Assembly: GCA_033439265.1 (NCBI GenBank)
Contig: JAVTVX010000031.1
Location: 17,776,001 to 17,840,000, forward strand
From: Dillenia suffruticosa
Lineage: Eukaryota > Streptophyta > Magnoliopsida > Dilleniales > Dilleniaceae
Direction of reading: 5' to 3'
DNA length: 64,000 nucleotides
The number at the start of each line of letters is the position of its first letter. The stretch's first letter is position 1. The notes beneath the pieces were generated by a model, which did not search any database, had not been told where the DNA came from, and saw nothing but the letters and a program-made list of their open reading frames with translations. Positions 35,843 through 48,690 of this stretch are shown in pieces. Made by a program: the position numbers and the translations under genes.

Positions 35843-37712
35843 TATTCTTTCTTTATTGCATAGTTAATCAGACAACTACCAGAAGCCCCGAAAGAGTTGC
35901 TTGTGAATGAGTAGTGCATGTTGGAACATATTTCGATATGCTTTATTTGACTCATTATGTTTTATATCCGAGGAAGCTTATAAGGCTCATTTAAGATTCA
36001 CTGTGAACTAGCATTCCTCCTGCACAAAGACTCCAGATTGTCTGGGTTAAGGGCACTGTCCGCTTGGAGTAACAGCACTTAAAGACTCAGATTTGGTAGA
36101 TCATCATAGAAGATTTTCAACACTCAGTATCCAAAAATATTTTTGCAGATGATATTTTGTCTAAATACCTTATATGTATGTGCAATTGATGCTTTGCCAG
36201 AGATAATTTATGATTACGATGTATCATGCAATTTGGATATGGTGTTTCATCAACTTGAGCTATATAATATTAGGAATAATCTTGCTATTCGACGGCTGAA
36301 AAGCCTCTTGAAATTCACTAAATTATTGGATGATTACAATTCATATATCTCCGTTAAACAGCATCAATGGCCATTGGTACATTGCATCTGTGTAAATTGG
36401 GTTTAGTTGTGATTGGAATAAAATAAAATAAAATGTCATTCATCACCTTTTCTGGGTTGAACTTATTTGGATCTCCCAGAGGATAAAAGTGGAAATGGCA
36501 GAGATTGTCTGGGCTAAGGGCACTGCCATTGCTATCACGTTTCCCCAGTTGGAGCATGTTGACATTGACCTAGACATTGCTGTTTGGCGTGAAATCTTTT
36601 TTTTTTTTTTTTAGTTATATAAGGATTTGAAGCTTACGTTTTAAGATTAGGGTTAAAGGGACGGAAATTATAATCATTAAATTATTTCAGTGACGACATA
36701 AAATCTTTAGTAACAAAGTGACAGAATACTAGCATAATAAAATTTTATTAGTACATCTCAAAGTGGGCCCAGCTAGGTTAGTCCAGATACACAAGGTCTC
36801 GGTAAGAACTTATAGATTTTTTTTTTTTATTTTATTGGTGAGATATAAGAACTTATAGATTGCATGGAGAGCTCAAAACTTATATCAAATAAAAAAAGGT
36901 GGGAAAAAGAGCTCAAAACGGCCAGCTATCATGGCCCACTCGATTGTTTGGGCCTAGGGATACCCACTTGTTGGAAGTCCGGCCCATCACAAAGAGTAAA
37001 AAGTAATGAGTTTCCCCCGTTTTAGTCCAATTTTGGCCCAGTTGTTGGATATACAAAGCACAAAAAAAAAAAAAAATATGGAAGGATAAAACACTCGACT
37101 TCTAAAGTCACAAGTATCCAATTACAAGTCAACAAATATAAGCCCTCATGTTACGGATACAAAGGGATAGTTTAGATCAACCCACATGAAGGTCACAAGC
37201 TAGAATTTTCAAACCATAGTGTAAATTTCCAATTCAGGGTTTCATTTTTGACACAAAATTGTACAATTTGATTTAAATGCATAAATTGCTAGAGATGTGC
37301 TTGATTAAATAAGCACATAAACATTGTATACAAAATTGCTTCCCACAGATTTTTAAAGTAGATAACATCGATGAATATAGAAATTAATTTGTTTAATTAA
37401 TACATTTTTTTCAGATATCGTATGCTTAGTAAATTTTGTTCATGTTAAAAATTTTCACTCTTACGTTAACATGGATGGATTATTTATAGCATCTTGAATC
37501 AAAACAAGACATTTATGAAGATATAGGCACCCCATATATATAAGCTTGGTCAACATGAGATTAACAGCCTTATTGCCATAACTTTTATGAAGCTTTTCAA
37601 AAGTTCTATTATTCACCCACCCATCAAGTCCCAAGAATTCAATATTTTGAATTAAGTTTCAACATTTTATGTTGGATTTGGAATAAATAACATAAATAAT
37701 AGAGGTAGGTGA

Positions 37713-40442
37713 TGTCACACCCCAAATCGGGATCGTGAACAGCAGTCTATTACCCCTGAATGTCGACTGTATTTTAATAAAAAATCGGACAAAATCTCCC
37801 CATAAGTCGGAGGTTTCCCGTGTATAATTTTATCTGTATATCACATTCATCCTGTAAAATAAATAAATGATCATCTCGACCTCTCCAAAATCAACAAATA
37901 CTACAGGCAACATTCAGAACAATGCAAGATTACAAAGTTTCTAGCAGTTCTAGCAACAGACCTCTACTGTCATGTCCAACTAGTGTATGATTAGTCGCCA
38001 CATTGAGCGGATATAACTTTTATCTTATATACAATAATTTTCCCAAATAACATTCAAATACGTACAATCGGCTCAATGCAAACGAAATATGAGAGTTTTA
38101 CAACTAAATATATATGAATTATACAGTCATCCCAAAATAAGTATATGGTCAACTATGGTCCTAAATGTCAAGATCTCGCAGGGTCGAAATAAAATAAAGA
38201 TTTCATATTTCTATTTGAAATAAATCTCACCGTCGTGAATACCAAATCCGCTCTAGAGTCTGTAACGTCGCTTTATCACAATAAACTTGTTTGAGGAGGG
38301 AAAAAAGAGGGGTGAGTATCATGGGAAGATACCCAGTGATTGAGGGGGATAATATCAAACATAAATAGTATGGGTAAACCATTGGAGTGTCAGATAATAT
38401 CATTCGAAACAAAAATTTACGTTTCGCAGCAAAATATGATATGTTTAGCAATTTGAAATTATTTAATCAATCACACAATAATAAGCATGTATACATCCAT
38501 TTAAAATCAAATAATATCAGAGCGAGCAAAAAATGATCCTGACAAAAGTCAACCGTGACCAATGATAGGCGAATCGGGGGTTTTATTATGCATAAACTTT
38601 AAAATACTCTTTATCTTGACGTTGGCCATGAGTTCACTGGGGTTAACTAATCATCGTGTATAGGACCCTGCACATTGCTAGACGGTGGCGTCACAGACAT
38701 CCTCCCCCTACGTGAGTTCAACCGGCCGCACCTATAGCCCTTAGAATAAATGACGTTTGCGGATACCTCCTACAGAAGCATATTCGGGCAACCTGTACCT
38801 CTACAAACGCCCTTCGTAGTTACGGAATCATCAATGTCATAATCATAGTATCATAAGGGAACAACGTCTCACAAGTAAAATCATATCTTCGCATAACTAA
38901 TAGGCATCCAACCTACATAGTTCATCAAAGCATTTCAAGTCTGCGTGCCAATACGTTTCATCAAATCATTTCAAAACAGCATATCAATGCAACGGTAGAA
39001 AATGAAATTTTCAATTTTTCAAGTAATGGCACAATTTTTATTTTATTTCAAACCATGGATACATAGTTATCGTGAACATAATTCAAAACACTCCAATAAT
39101 CATAAAACAGATTTGAAATTTAATATCATACGTCAAATCAATGCATATCAAAAACATGTTTTATCGAAAACACGACATAAAACACATTTTACTATTTTAT
39201 GCAAGAGATTAGAGTTCCACTCAGTTATCTAGGGAGGGTGGCCACTCCCTATTTTTCAAATCAATTCAATTGACTTTTCGAGTCTCCAAAAAACAAACCT
39301 AATCAAATCATCAAATTTTATATCAAATAAAACCCTAATAAAGGATTTTCAATTTTTCTTTCCAATTTAATATAATCTTAATTTACACAATCATTTCTAA
39401 ATTTTCGTTTCATCAAATTTCGAATCATTTAGCTCACCAATGATGAAATTTATAATATTTCTCTAATTTTTCTCGAATTTAACACATTTCTGAATAGATA
39501 TATAACTTCCGATTTTAAATTCAACCTAAAATCAACAAAATTTATTCAAACTTTGAAGTGAGTGCGTTTTTCTCACCTAGGGTTTCTTGGGTTTCAGATC
39601 TAGCTGTTGTTTGTCCGTCAGATTGGTCTAAAACCTGTAATATTTTCAAAATTTAAATATATTAGCAACAATGAAATTTCTAAAACCAAATCCTAGAATT
39701 TCAACCAAATCATAGTCATTACCTGCAGTGAAGATGCAGGTGAGCTCTTGAAGGGGAAAACCGGTTGTGGTTCGTGGGCTGTTGCGGACTCGAGGGCTCG
39801 CGGGCTCGCGGGCCGGTGGGCTGGCGGGCTAGCAGGCTGGCTCGCTAGTGGGCTCGCGGGCTCTCAGCCTGGCTTGTTAGCCGCAGCGGGCTTCGCGGGC
39901 CGCAGTGGGCTCGCGGATCAACAGTGGGTCGCGCTAGAGCGCGCTATGCTCGCGTAGAGGGTCCCACGCTGGCTGGCGCTCGCGTTGTGGAGTGCTCGGG
40001 CAGCAGGTCGTACTTAGCTTGGTTCGCACAACTCGCGGGAGATCGCGCTATGCAGAGCTCGTGCAGTGGGTCGCGCTGGAGCTCGTGCAGGGATCGCGTT
40101 GCTCGTAAGTAGGTGTGCGGTCGTGCGCAGGCGTGGTCCCGAGCAGGTGCATGCTCGCGCTGTAGAGCGATCGGGTAGAAGGTTCAGCGCTGCTCACGCG
40201 AGGAAGGAGGCGTTGCAGGCTAGCGCGCTTGCATGAGGAGGGAGGAGCAGCAACGGCTGGGTACGGTGGCGATGGTTGCGAGTGGCGGTGCTGGCGGCGG
40301 TGATCGGGCACGGCTGTGGGAGAGGAAGGGACAGAGAGCGAGAGAGAGAGCAGAAGAGAGAGAGAGAGAAGGGAAAGAAGAGATTAGGGCTTTTTAGCCC
40401 TAATCCAATTTGGGGATTTTGATTTTTTTTCCCGGTATTACA
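37713..40442 (-). repeat. 3' LTR of the chromovirus (2730 bp)
   Basis: Complete LTR with TG...CA ends. It contains an AT-rich part, a conserved splice-like module (exon-like 39577-39634, intron-like 39635-39722 on the minus strand), a GC-rich CGCGGGCT-type array (about 39765-40320), a GA tract (about 40336-40372) and the terminal GGTATTACA. Confidence 0.92.
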
Positions 40443-40504
40443 TTTTCTAATCCCCTAAAATCAAGTTTTATTCTCGAAACTAAAAAAAAACTAAATTGCA
40501 AATA

Positions 40505-43500
40505 AATGAGGGTACTATCTCCTCATAGCCTCCTCGAGCTCCCAGGTCTCCTCCTCGACCTGATCACTCATATACAAATCTTTGACCAATGAAATTTCCT
40601 TACTCCGCAGCTTTCTAACCTGTCGATCTAGAATATCCACGGGTTAAACTGGAAGACTAAGATCCTTTCGTAACTCAACAGGTGGAGGCTCAAGTACATG
40701 AGAAGGATCGGCCAAAATATTTCCTGAGTACTGAGACATGGAATACGTGGTGAATACGGGATAGTTCATCTGGCAGTTCCAATCTATATGCCACACTCCC
40801 AACCCTCTCAAGGATATGGAAGGGCCCAATATATCTGGGCTCAACTTGTCCCGCTGCCTGAACCGTATAACTCCCTTCCAAGGAGATATCCTCAAGAAAA
40901 CCATATCTCCCGTAGCAAACTCAAGAGGTCGCCGCCTACAATCAGCATATGTCTTTTGTCTGTTCTGGGCAGCTTTCATCTACTTCGCCCACGGATGACC
41001 TTAACTTTGTCCTTTGTTTGCTCAATCAACTCAACACTGCTGAGACGTCGCTCTTCAACCTCATCCCAGCATATTGGGGTGCGACACTTCCTTCCATACA
41101 ATGTCTCATACGGGGCATCCCTATACTCGCTTGATAACTGTTATTATATGCGAATTTGACCAAGGGAAGGTGCCAATCCCAACTATCTCAGAAATCCATC
41201 ACACATGCCCTCAGCATGTCCTTCAGGGTTTGAATGGTCCTCTCAGACTGGCCGTCTGTCTGAGGATGATATACCGTACTAAAATTCAATCTAGTACCCA
41301 ATACCTTTTGCAACTTAGGTCAAAACCTAAATGTGAACCTGGGGTCCCTATTTAAAACAATCGACACAGACACCCCATAAAACCGAATTATGGTATTAAT
41401 GTATAGACGTGTCAACGCCTATAAGGAATAGTTACCGCGGATAGGGATAAAATGTACAGATTTGGTGAGTCGATCAACAATCACCCAAATCACATCATGC
41501 GGTGTAGAAGTCCGCGACAACCCCATTACGAAATCCATAATAATATGCTCCCATTTCCACTCAAGAATGAGAAGAGGCTGCAATATGCCCGACGGACGCT
41601 GATACTCGGCCTTCACCTGCTGGCACACCAAGTATCGTGTCACAAACTCTACTATATCCCTCTTCATGCCTGACCACCAATGGCTACCTCTGATGGTCCG
41701 GTACATTTTCGTACCCCCAGGATGCATAGCATATGTAGACGAATGTGCTTTCTCAAGGATAGCATGTCGAAGATCATTATCGGCCGGGACACACATTCTG
41801 TCTCTAAATACCACGAGTCCATCATCACGGGCTCTGAAGTCTCCACCCTCAGCTCTGCGGACTCTATCCGCAAAATCCTGAATCTCCTTATCTGTACTCT
41901 AGAGCTTTGTGATACGGTTGAACAAAGTCGGTCTGATCTCAAATCTGGCTAGTAAGCCTTCCTGATCATCATTAGTCACACTGACTCTTAAGGCTCGAAG
42001 TCCCACTAAACAAGAAAGGTAGGCTTTCTCTGTCGACTGTGAGGATGATACTGACTTCCGACTCAAGGCTTTTGTCACAATATTCGCCTTGCCCGTATGA
42101 TAGTCAATAATGAGGTAATAATCTTTGAGAAGTTCTAACCATCTCTTCTGTCTCAAATTCAGCTTTTTTTGGGTAAATAGATATTCAAACTCTTGTGATC
42201 TATAAATACCCTGTAAGTCACCACATAAAAATAATACCGCCATATCTTCAATGTGAAAACTATGGCTGCCAATTCCAAATCATGTGTCGGGTAATTAATC
42301 TCGTGTTTCTTCAGTTGTCGCGAGTCATATGCAATAACCCGACCATCCTGCATCAAAACACAACCCAATCCCTGTCGGCTAGTATCACTATATATTATAT
42401 ACTCCTGACTACTAGTGGGAAGGGTTAAAATAGGAGTGGATGTCAACCGTTATTTGAGCTCCTAAAAACTCGCATCACAACGATCATTCCAAACAAACTT
42501 GACCCCCTTCTAGGTCAATCTCGATAACAGAGCAGCTATTTAGGAGAATCTCTTTACAAATCTCTGATAATACCCGGTCAAACCGAGAAAACTACGAATC
42601 TCGGTAATAGTTTGTGGCTGCTCCCACTTCACTATAGTCTTAACCTTCCGCGGATCAACATTAATACCCTTCGCGGAAACAATGTGCTCCAAGAATCTAA
42701 TTTGTCTTAGCCAAAACTCACATTTCGAAAATTTGGCATATAGCTGCTTCTCACGAAGTATTTACAATACTACCCAAAGGTGCTGAACATTATCTTCATT
42801 ACTCCGTGAATATATTAAGATATCATCGATGAATACGATGAAGAACTGATCTAAGTAGTCGTGAAAAACTCGGTTCATCAAATCCATAAAAGTAGCTGGG
42901 ACATTAGTCAGCCCAAATGGTATAATTAGAAACTCGTAATGGCTGTATCGGGTGTGAAAAGCTGTCTTGAGCACATTTTCGGCCCGAATTCTTAACTGAT
43001 GATAATCCGAATGGAGATCAATCTTAGAGAAAACCCTAACTCCCTGCAGCTAATCAAACAAATCATCTATACGTGGCAGGAGATATCTGTTTTTTATGGT
43101 GGCTTTGTTCAATTGCCTGTAATCTACACAAAACCGACATATACCATCATTTTTCTTTACAAACAGCACTGGAGCACCCCAAGGTGAAGTGTTTGGGCGA
43201 ATGAATCCCTTGTTTAAGAGTTCCTGTAACTGAGTTTTAAGCTCTCTCAGTTTAGCAGACGCCATTCTGTATGACGGAATAGAAATAGGATTAGTTCCCG
43301 TTACTAGATCAATCTCGAAATCGAACTCCCGAAATAGTGGTAATTTGGGAAGCTCCCCGGGAAACACATCTGGAAACTCCTACACCACAAGGATATCTTC
43401 AAGCTTTGGTCCTTTAATGGTGGTGTCGACAACATAAACCAAATAAGCCGCACAACCATGGCGTACCAAGTGTCTGGCCTTCATAACAGATATTATACTG

Positions 43501-45190
43501 CGGGGCATTACTAGTCTCTCACCCCGAAATACTAATGGTGGTTGCCCGGACCTCCGATACTCAACCTCTTTCGTGAAACAATCTATGGAAGTCCGGTGTA
43601 AACTCAGCTAATCCATCCCTAGGATGGCATCGAAATTCGTGATAGGGAGCGGAATTAGATTTGTCTTTAATACTGTCTCCCCAATATCGACCTCACAGCC
43701 CCTATGGACTGTATCTCGAATGATATGCTTGTCAAGAAGAGTGACTACTATAATCTCCTCATCAAGTGATGAAAGAGGTCTATCAGAATAGCGAGCGAAC
43801 ATATCGCTCACATAAGAAAAATTCGACCTAGTATCTAGAAGAATACGGGCGTCGATACCGAATATTCGATGGTACCTAAAAGTAAGAAAAGATCAACAAA
43901 ATTTAAAATGCGAAAAAAAGTGAACGAATATATATATATCAAACTAGTTAAGTTTCTAAAGTTTTAACTAGTCAAAACTGTATATCGATATCATGATATA
44001 CAAAAAGGTCATACAGAAAGTATAACAAAAGTACTACACTGAGGGGTCTGCGGGAGGATTATCCATAATAATATCAGGATTTGCCTGTACGTCCTCCTGT
44101 GTCATTGCAAACACACGAGCCTGGACCCTAGGCTGTTGTCGCGACTATCCTGGCACTGTATTACTCCAGACCATAGTCTGGGGAGCGGTCAGGTGCCCCC
44201 TGCTGGGCTGTGCCAGACATACCAGTATAACTCTGTAGAGTTGATCCTCCTCGACCTAAATCAAGGCAAACAATCTTAACGTGATCTTGCTTCCCACACT
44301 GGAAGAAAGTAACTGGTACTCTACATGCCCTAAAGGCATGGTGGCTGCTGCATTTACGGTAAAAATACGGTTTCTGTGTAGTAAACTGTGTAGAGACACT
44401 AGGGGCTTGTGCCCCAAAACCTTATGGTCGAGATCCCTATCCCGGTGCTGCTGGTCTGAAGCTAGAAGAACCTCCGGGATATTCAGAACCTCTACCCCTC
44501 TTCGAAGACTGTCCACCTTGTGACCCAGTTTTTCTCTTCTGGTGACTCTCCCTCTGTCTAGCCTCCGCTCGAACTATCTCTTCCACCCGATACGCTAAAT
44601 CAATCACCTCTGATAGTGTAAAAAAGGAGTTACCATCATATATTTCCTAATATTCAATTGGAGACCATCTTCAAACTTGAATATCATCTGAGCCGGTGTA
44701 GCCATGTCGGGGACAAAAGCCGCTAGTCGTCTAAGCTCAGTCTCTACTCTGAAACTGACCTCGTCCCTCTGGCGTAAGTACAGGAATTCCGTACTCATCC
44801 GGCCCTACTGGAACGGGGTGAAGTACCTGCGGTCGAACTCTCGTAATAAGTCCTCCCACTGTAGGGTCTATATAGCACTGTTACGGATAGCCTCCCACCA
44901 TGAGAGGGCATCTCCGTCGAAGGGCATCTCCGTCGAGGAGTCTCTCAGCAATTCTCAATTTGAGCTCCTCTGACAACCCCAAATCCATAAGGATTCTACG
45001 AATCCTGTTAATCTAGTGTTTTGTTGCTACAGCATCACTAAATCCAGAAAAGTCTGTGCATCTGAGCTGTTGAGACTCTTACCAACTGAGTGAGCTCGTG
45101 GATGCGCCTCAAAGTAGCCGACGTCTCATCGGTCGGAGTAGAAACAAAAGGACCGACCACCGAATGAGGAATTAATGTCGTAGGTGCAAG
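40505..45190 (-). pseudogene. Chromovirus gag-pol polyprotein, broken
   Basis: Minus-strand pieces in order: gag capsid-like (about 45190-44600) and zinc-knuckle-like QCGKQDHVKIVC (about 44305-44270, first Cys of the knuckle lost); protease region ending FDAILGMD (43811-43608); reverse transcriptase with [10 protein letters not shown]-like [10 protein letters not shown] (about 43130) and catalytic FIDD (about 42840); RNase H with [15 protein letters not shown] (42446-42159); integrase with zinc-binding His/Cys remnants and MDFVMGLSRT (41814-41419); integrase C-terminus HVFHVSVLRKY and DPSHVLE (about 40770-40690); chromodomain KEISLVKDLY...EEETWE (about 40600-40520). The ILDRQ and chromodomain signatures place it with Tekay/Del chromoviruses. 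Stops interrupt gag, protease, RT, integrase and the chromodomain junction, so no enzyme can be made. Confidence 0.88.
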
Positions 45191-45192
45191 TA

Positions 45193-47564
45193 CAGCTATA
45201 TTTTTATAAAAAATCGGACAGAATCTCCCAATAAGTCGGAGGTTTCCCATGTACAATTTCATCTGTATATCACATTCATCCTATAAAATAAACAAATAGC
45301 CATCCCGGTTTCTCCAAAATCAACAAATACCGCAGCCAACATCCAGAACAACTCAAGGCTACAAAGTTTCTGGCAGTCCTGGCAACAGACCTCTACTGTC
45401 ATGTCCAACTAGAGTATGATCAGCCGCCATACCGAGCGGACCTAAATTTTATTTTATATACAATAAATTTTTCAAATAATATTCAAATACGTACAATCGT
45501 CTCAATGCAAACGAAATATAAGAATTTCACAACTAAATATATATGAATTATACAATCATCCCAAAATAAATATATGGCCAACTACTGACCTAAATGTCAA
45601 GATCTCGCAGGGTCGAAATAAAATAAAGATTTCATATTTCTATTTAAAGTAAATCTCACCGTCGTGAATACCAAATCCGCTCTAGAGCCTGTAACGTCGC
45701 TCTATCACAATAAATCTGTCTGAGGAAGGAAAAGAGATGGGTAAGTATCATGGGAAGATACCCAGTGAGTAAGGGGATAATATCAAGTATAAATAGTATG
45801 GGTGATCCATTGGAATATCAAATAATATCATTCGAAACAAAAATTTACGTTTTGCAGCAAAACATGATATGTTTAACAATTTGAAATAATTTAACTAATC
45901 ACACAATAACAAGTATGTTTGCATCCATTTAAAATCAAGTAATATCAGAGCGAGTCAAAAATGATCCTGGCAAAAGTCAACCGTGACTAAGAACAAACGT
46001 ATCGGGGGTTTTATTATGCATAAACTTTAAAATACTCTCTATCCCGACGTTGGCCATGAGTTCGTTGGGACTAACTCATCATCGTATATAGGACCCTGCT
46101 CGGTGCTAGACGGTGACGTCACACACGTTCTCCCCTACGTGGGTTCAACCGACCGCACTTATAGCCCTTAAAATAAATGACGTTTGCGGATACCTCTTGC
46201 AGAAGCGTATCCGGGTAACCTATGCCGCTACAAACGCCATTCGTAACTACGGAATTATCAATGTTATCATCATAGTATCATAAGGGCACAACGTCCCACA
46301 AATAAAATCATATCATTGCATAACTAGTGGGCATCCAACCCACATAATTCATCAAAGCATTTCAAGTCTGCGTGCCAATACGTTTTATCAAATCATTTCA
46401 AAACAGCATATCAATGGAACGGTAGAAAAGGAAATTTTCAATTTTTCAAGTAATGGCACAATTTTTATTTCATTTCAAACTATGGATGCATAGTTATCGT
46501 GAACATAATTCAAAACACTCCAATAATCACAAAACAGATTTGAAATTTAATATCATACGTCAAATAAATGCATATCAAAAGTATGTTTTATCGAAAATAC
46601 AGCAGAAAACACATTTTACTATTTTATGCAAGAGATTATAGTCTCACTCACTTATCTAGGGAGAGTTGTCACTTCCTATTTTTCAAATCAATCCAATTGG
46701 CTCATCGAGTTTCAAAAGACAAATATAATCAAATTATCAAATTTTATATCAAATAAAACCCTAATAAGGGATTTTCAATTTTTCTTTCCAATTTAATATA
46801 ACCTTAATTTACACAATCATTTCTAAATTCTCGTTTCATTAAATTTTGAATCATTTGGTTCACCAATGATCAAATTTCTAATATTTCTCTAATTTTCCTC
46901 GAATTTAATACATTTTCGAATAGATATATAACTTTTGATTTTAAATTCAACCTAAAATCAACAAAATTTATTCAAATTTTGAAGTGAGTGTGTTTCTCTC
47001 ACCTAAGGTTTCTCGGGTTTCAGATCTAGCTGTCGTTTGCCCGTCGGATTGGTCTAAAACCTGTAATATTTCTAAATTTCAAATATATTAGTAACAACGA
47101 AATTTCTAACACCAAACCCTAGAATTTCAACCAAATCATTGTCATTACCTGCAGTGAAGATGCAAGTGAGCTCTCAAAGGGAAAAATCGGTTGCGAGCTC
47201 GCGGGCCGGTAGGCTGGCGGGCTAGCGGGCTAGCCCGCTAGTGGGCTTGCGGGCTCTCAGCCTGGCTTGCTGGCCGTAGCAGGCTTCGCGGGCCACAGTG
47301 GGCTCGCGGGTCAACAGTGGGTCGTGCTGGAGCGCGCTGGGCAGAGGGTCGCACTGGAGCGCACTGGCGCTCGTGCTGGGGTCGCGCGCTGGCTCGCGCA
47401 GGGATCGCGTGCTGGCTCGTGCTCGCGCTGTGGAGCGCTCAGGCAGCAGCAAGAGAGAGAGAGAGAGAGGAGGAGAGAGAGAGAGAGAGAGGGGAAAGAA
47501 GAGATTAGGGCTTTTTAACCCTAATCGAATTTGGGGATTTTGATTTTTTTTTTTTGGTGTTACA
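45193..47564 (-). repeat. 5' LTR of the chromovirus, missing its inner end
   Basis: Homologous to 37713-40442 but lacking the terminal roughly 45-55 bp that should read TGTCACACC on the plus strand. Alignment starts near ACAGCTATATTTTTATAA. The GC-rich array is shorter (about 47190-47450) than in the 3' LTR and includes the 20-bp perfect palindrome CTAGCGGGCTAGCCCGCTAG at 47222-47241. Confidence 0.9.
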
Positions 47565-48690
47565 GGTGAACCAAGGAATTCAATTATTCTCCATAATATA
47601 AAATTTTGAAAATAGTTGTATGTCTATAAATGGAATGAAAATTGATTGAATTTTTGCAAGAGTATGCCTTCTTTTTGGGATTGAAAAATGGGAGCAGTGA
47701 TTAGGCATGAATCACATTTGTATACAATTTTGAAAGATATGCCTAGTTCATTATTGGTACAATTTAAGATCTTGATTATTTTTTGAAAAAAAACTAAAAC
47801 TCAAAAAAAAAAAAAACTGTAATAAGGTTTTCAGATATCTAGAACTCAAATTGATAGATCAAATTAGGTGATAAATATTTTAGATAATGATTTAATGCAT
47901 TAAAAGATTGAAAATTTCTACATTGTTGGTACCGAAAACCTTTTAAATATTCTGAACTTCAACGGCGGTTTAATAAATGCCTTTTTTCTCAAATAATTTT
48001 TTTTTGATACATAAGAGACGGTCGAATTCGAAATCCCTGAGTGAAAGGAAGTGGTGATAGGTGACCTCTATGCTCGAATAATTAGTATTATTAATCGAAG
48101 TAAAAATTAAATATGGAAAAGCAGACAAATTAAAACAGTAAAAATTATAATAAACAAGTGTTGGTTGGAAAACTTTACGGTGCTATCAAGGGATAAAAAG
48201 ATATTTTAATAGGAAAATATAAATGAGTATATTTTCTAAAATTCCATATTGAAAATTTTATTCAAAAAAATATTAATATATTCATTTAGGTAGACAAGAA
48301 AGTTCTAATAAAGAAATCCTATTAAAGTTCTCCATTCTAGTAATCTATTTCTGCAATAATCATATCATTATGTAATTAGAAATAAATCAATTTTCATAAA
48401 CATAAACAAATCCTTAAGTGATTTAAAAAACTAAAATGAAACTATTAATTTATGGGAAAAAGAAAAAAAATCTAAATGTACTTTCCCACGAAAAATTTTT
48501 AACTCAAAATCGATATTAGAATTCAATGAAAAATAGTGTTAATAATATAGATATTTTTCAGCATTCTAATGCACCAAATCACCGTCTAGTGCAGACTTTA
48601 ATGTGTAGAGAGTGAGATACAAAATATAGTAAAAATTTAGCCTATGCATTTGTAAGGGAAAAAAAATTATAAAACTTTAGCATGATTGCC

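Larger units (their letters stand above)
37713..47564 (-). mobile_element. Ty3/gypsy chromovirus (Tekay/Del-like), 9.85 kb, inactive
   Basis: Full-span LTR retrotransposon transcribed on the minus strand. Left (3') LTR 37713-40442 begins TGTCACACC and ends GGTATTACA; right (5') LTR spans about 45193-47564. Flanking target duplication is GGTGA at 37708-37712 and 47565-47569. The internal order on the minus strand is gag, protease, reverse transcriptase, RNase H, integrase, chromodomain, which is the Ty3/gypsy order. A purine-rich tract (AGGGGATTAGAAAA on the minus strand) abuts the 3' LTR as expected for the PPT. The primer-binding site is missing because the 3' end of the 5' LTR is fused to gag. 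LTRs differ at roughly 30 of about 215 positions compared by eye, mostly transitions, so the insertion is old. Coding regions carry many stops and frameshifts. Confidence 0.93.
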
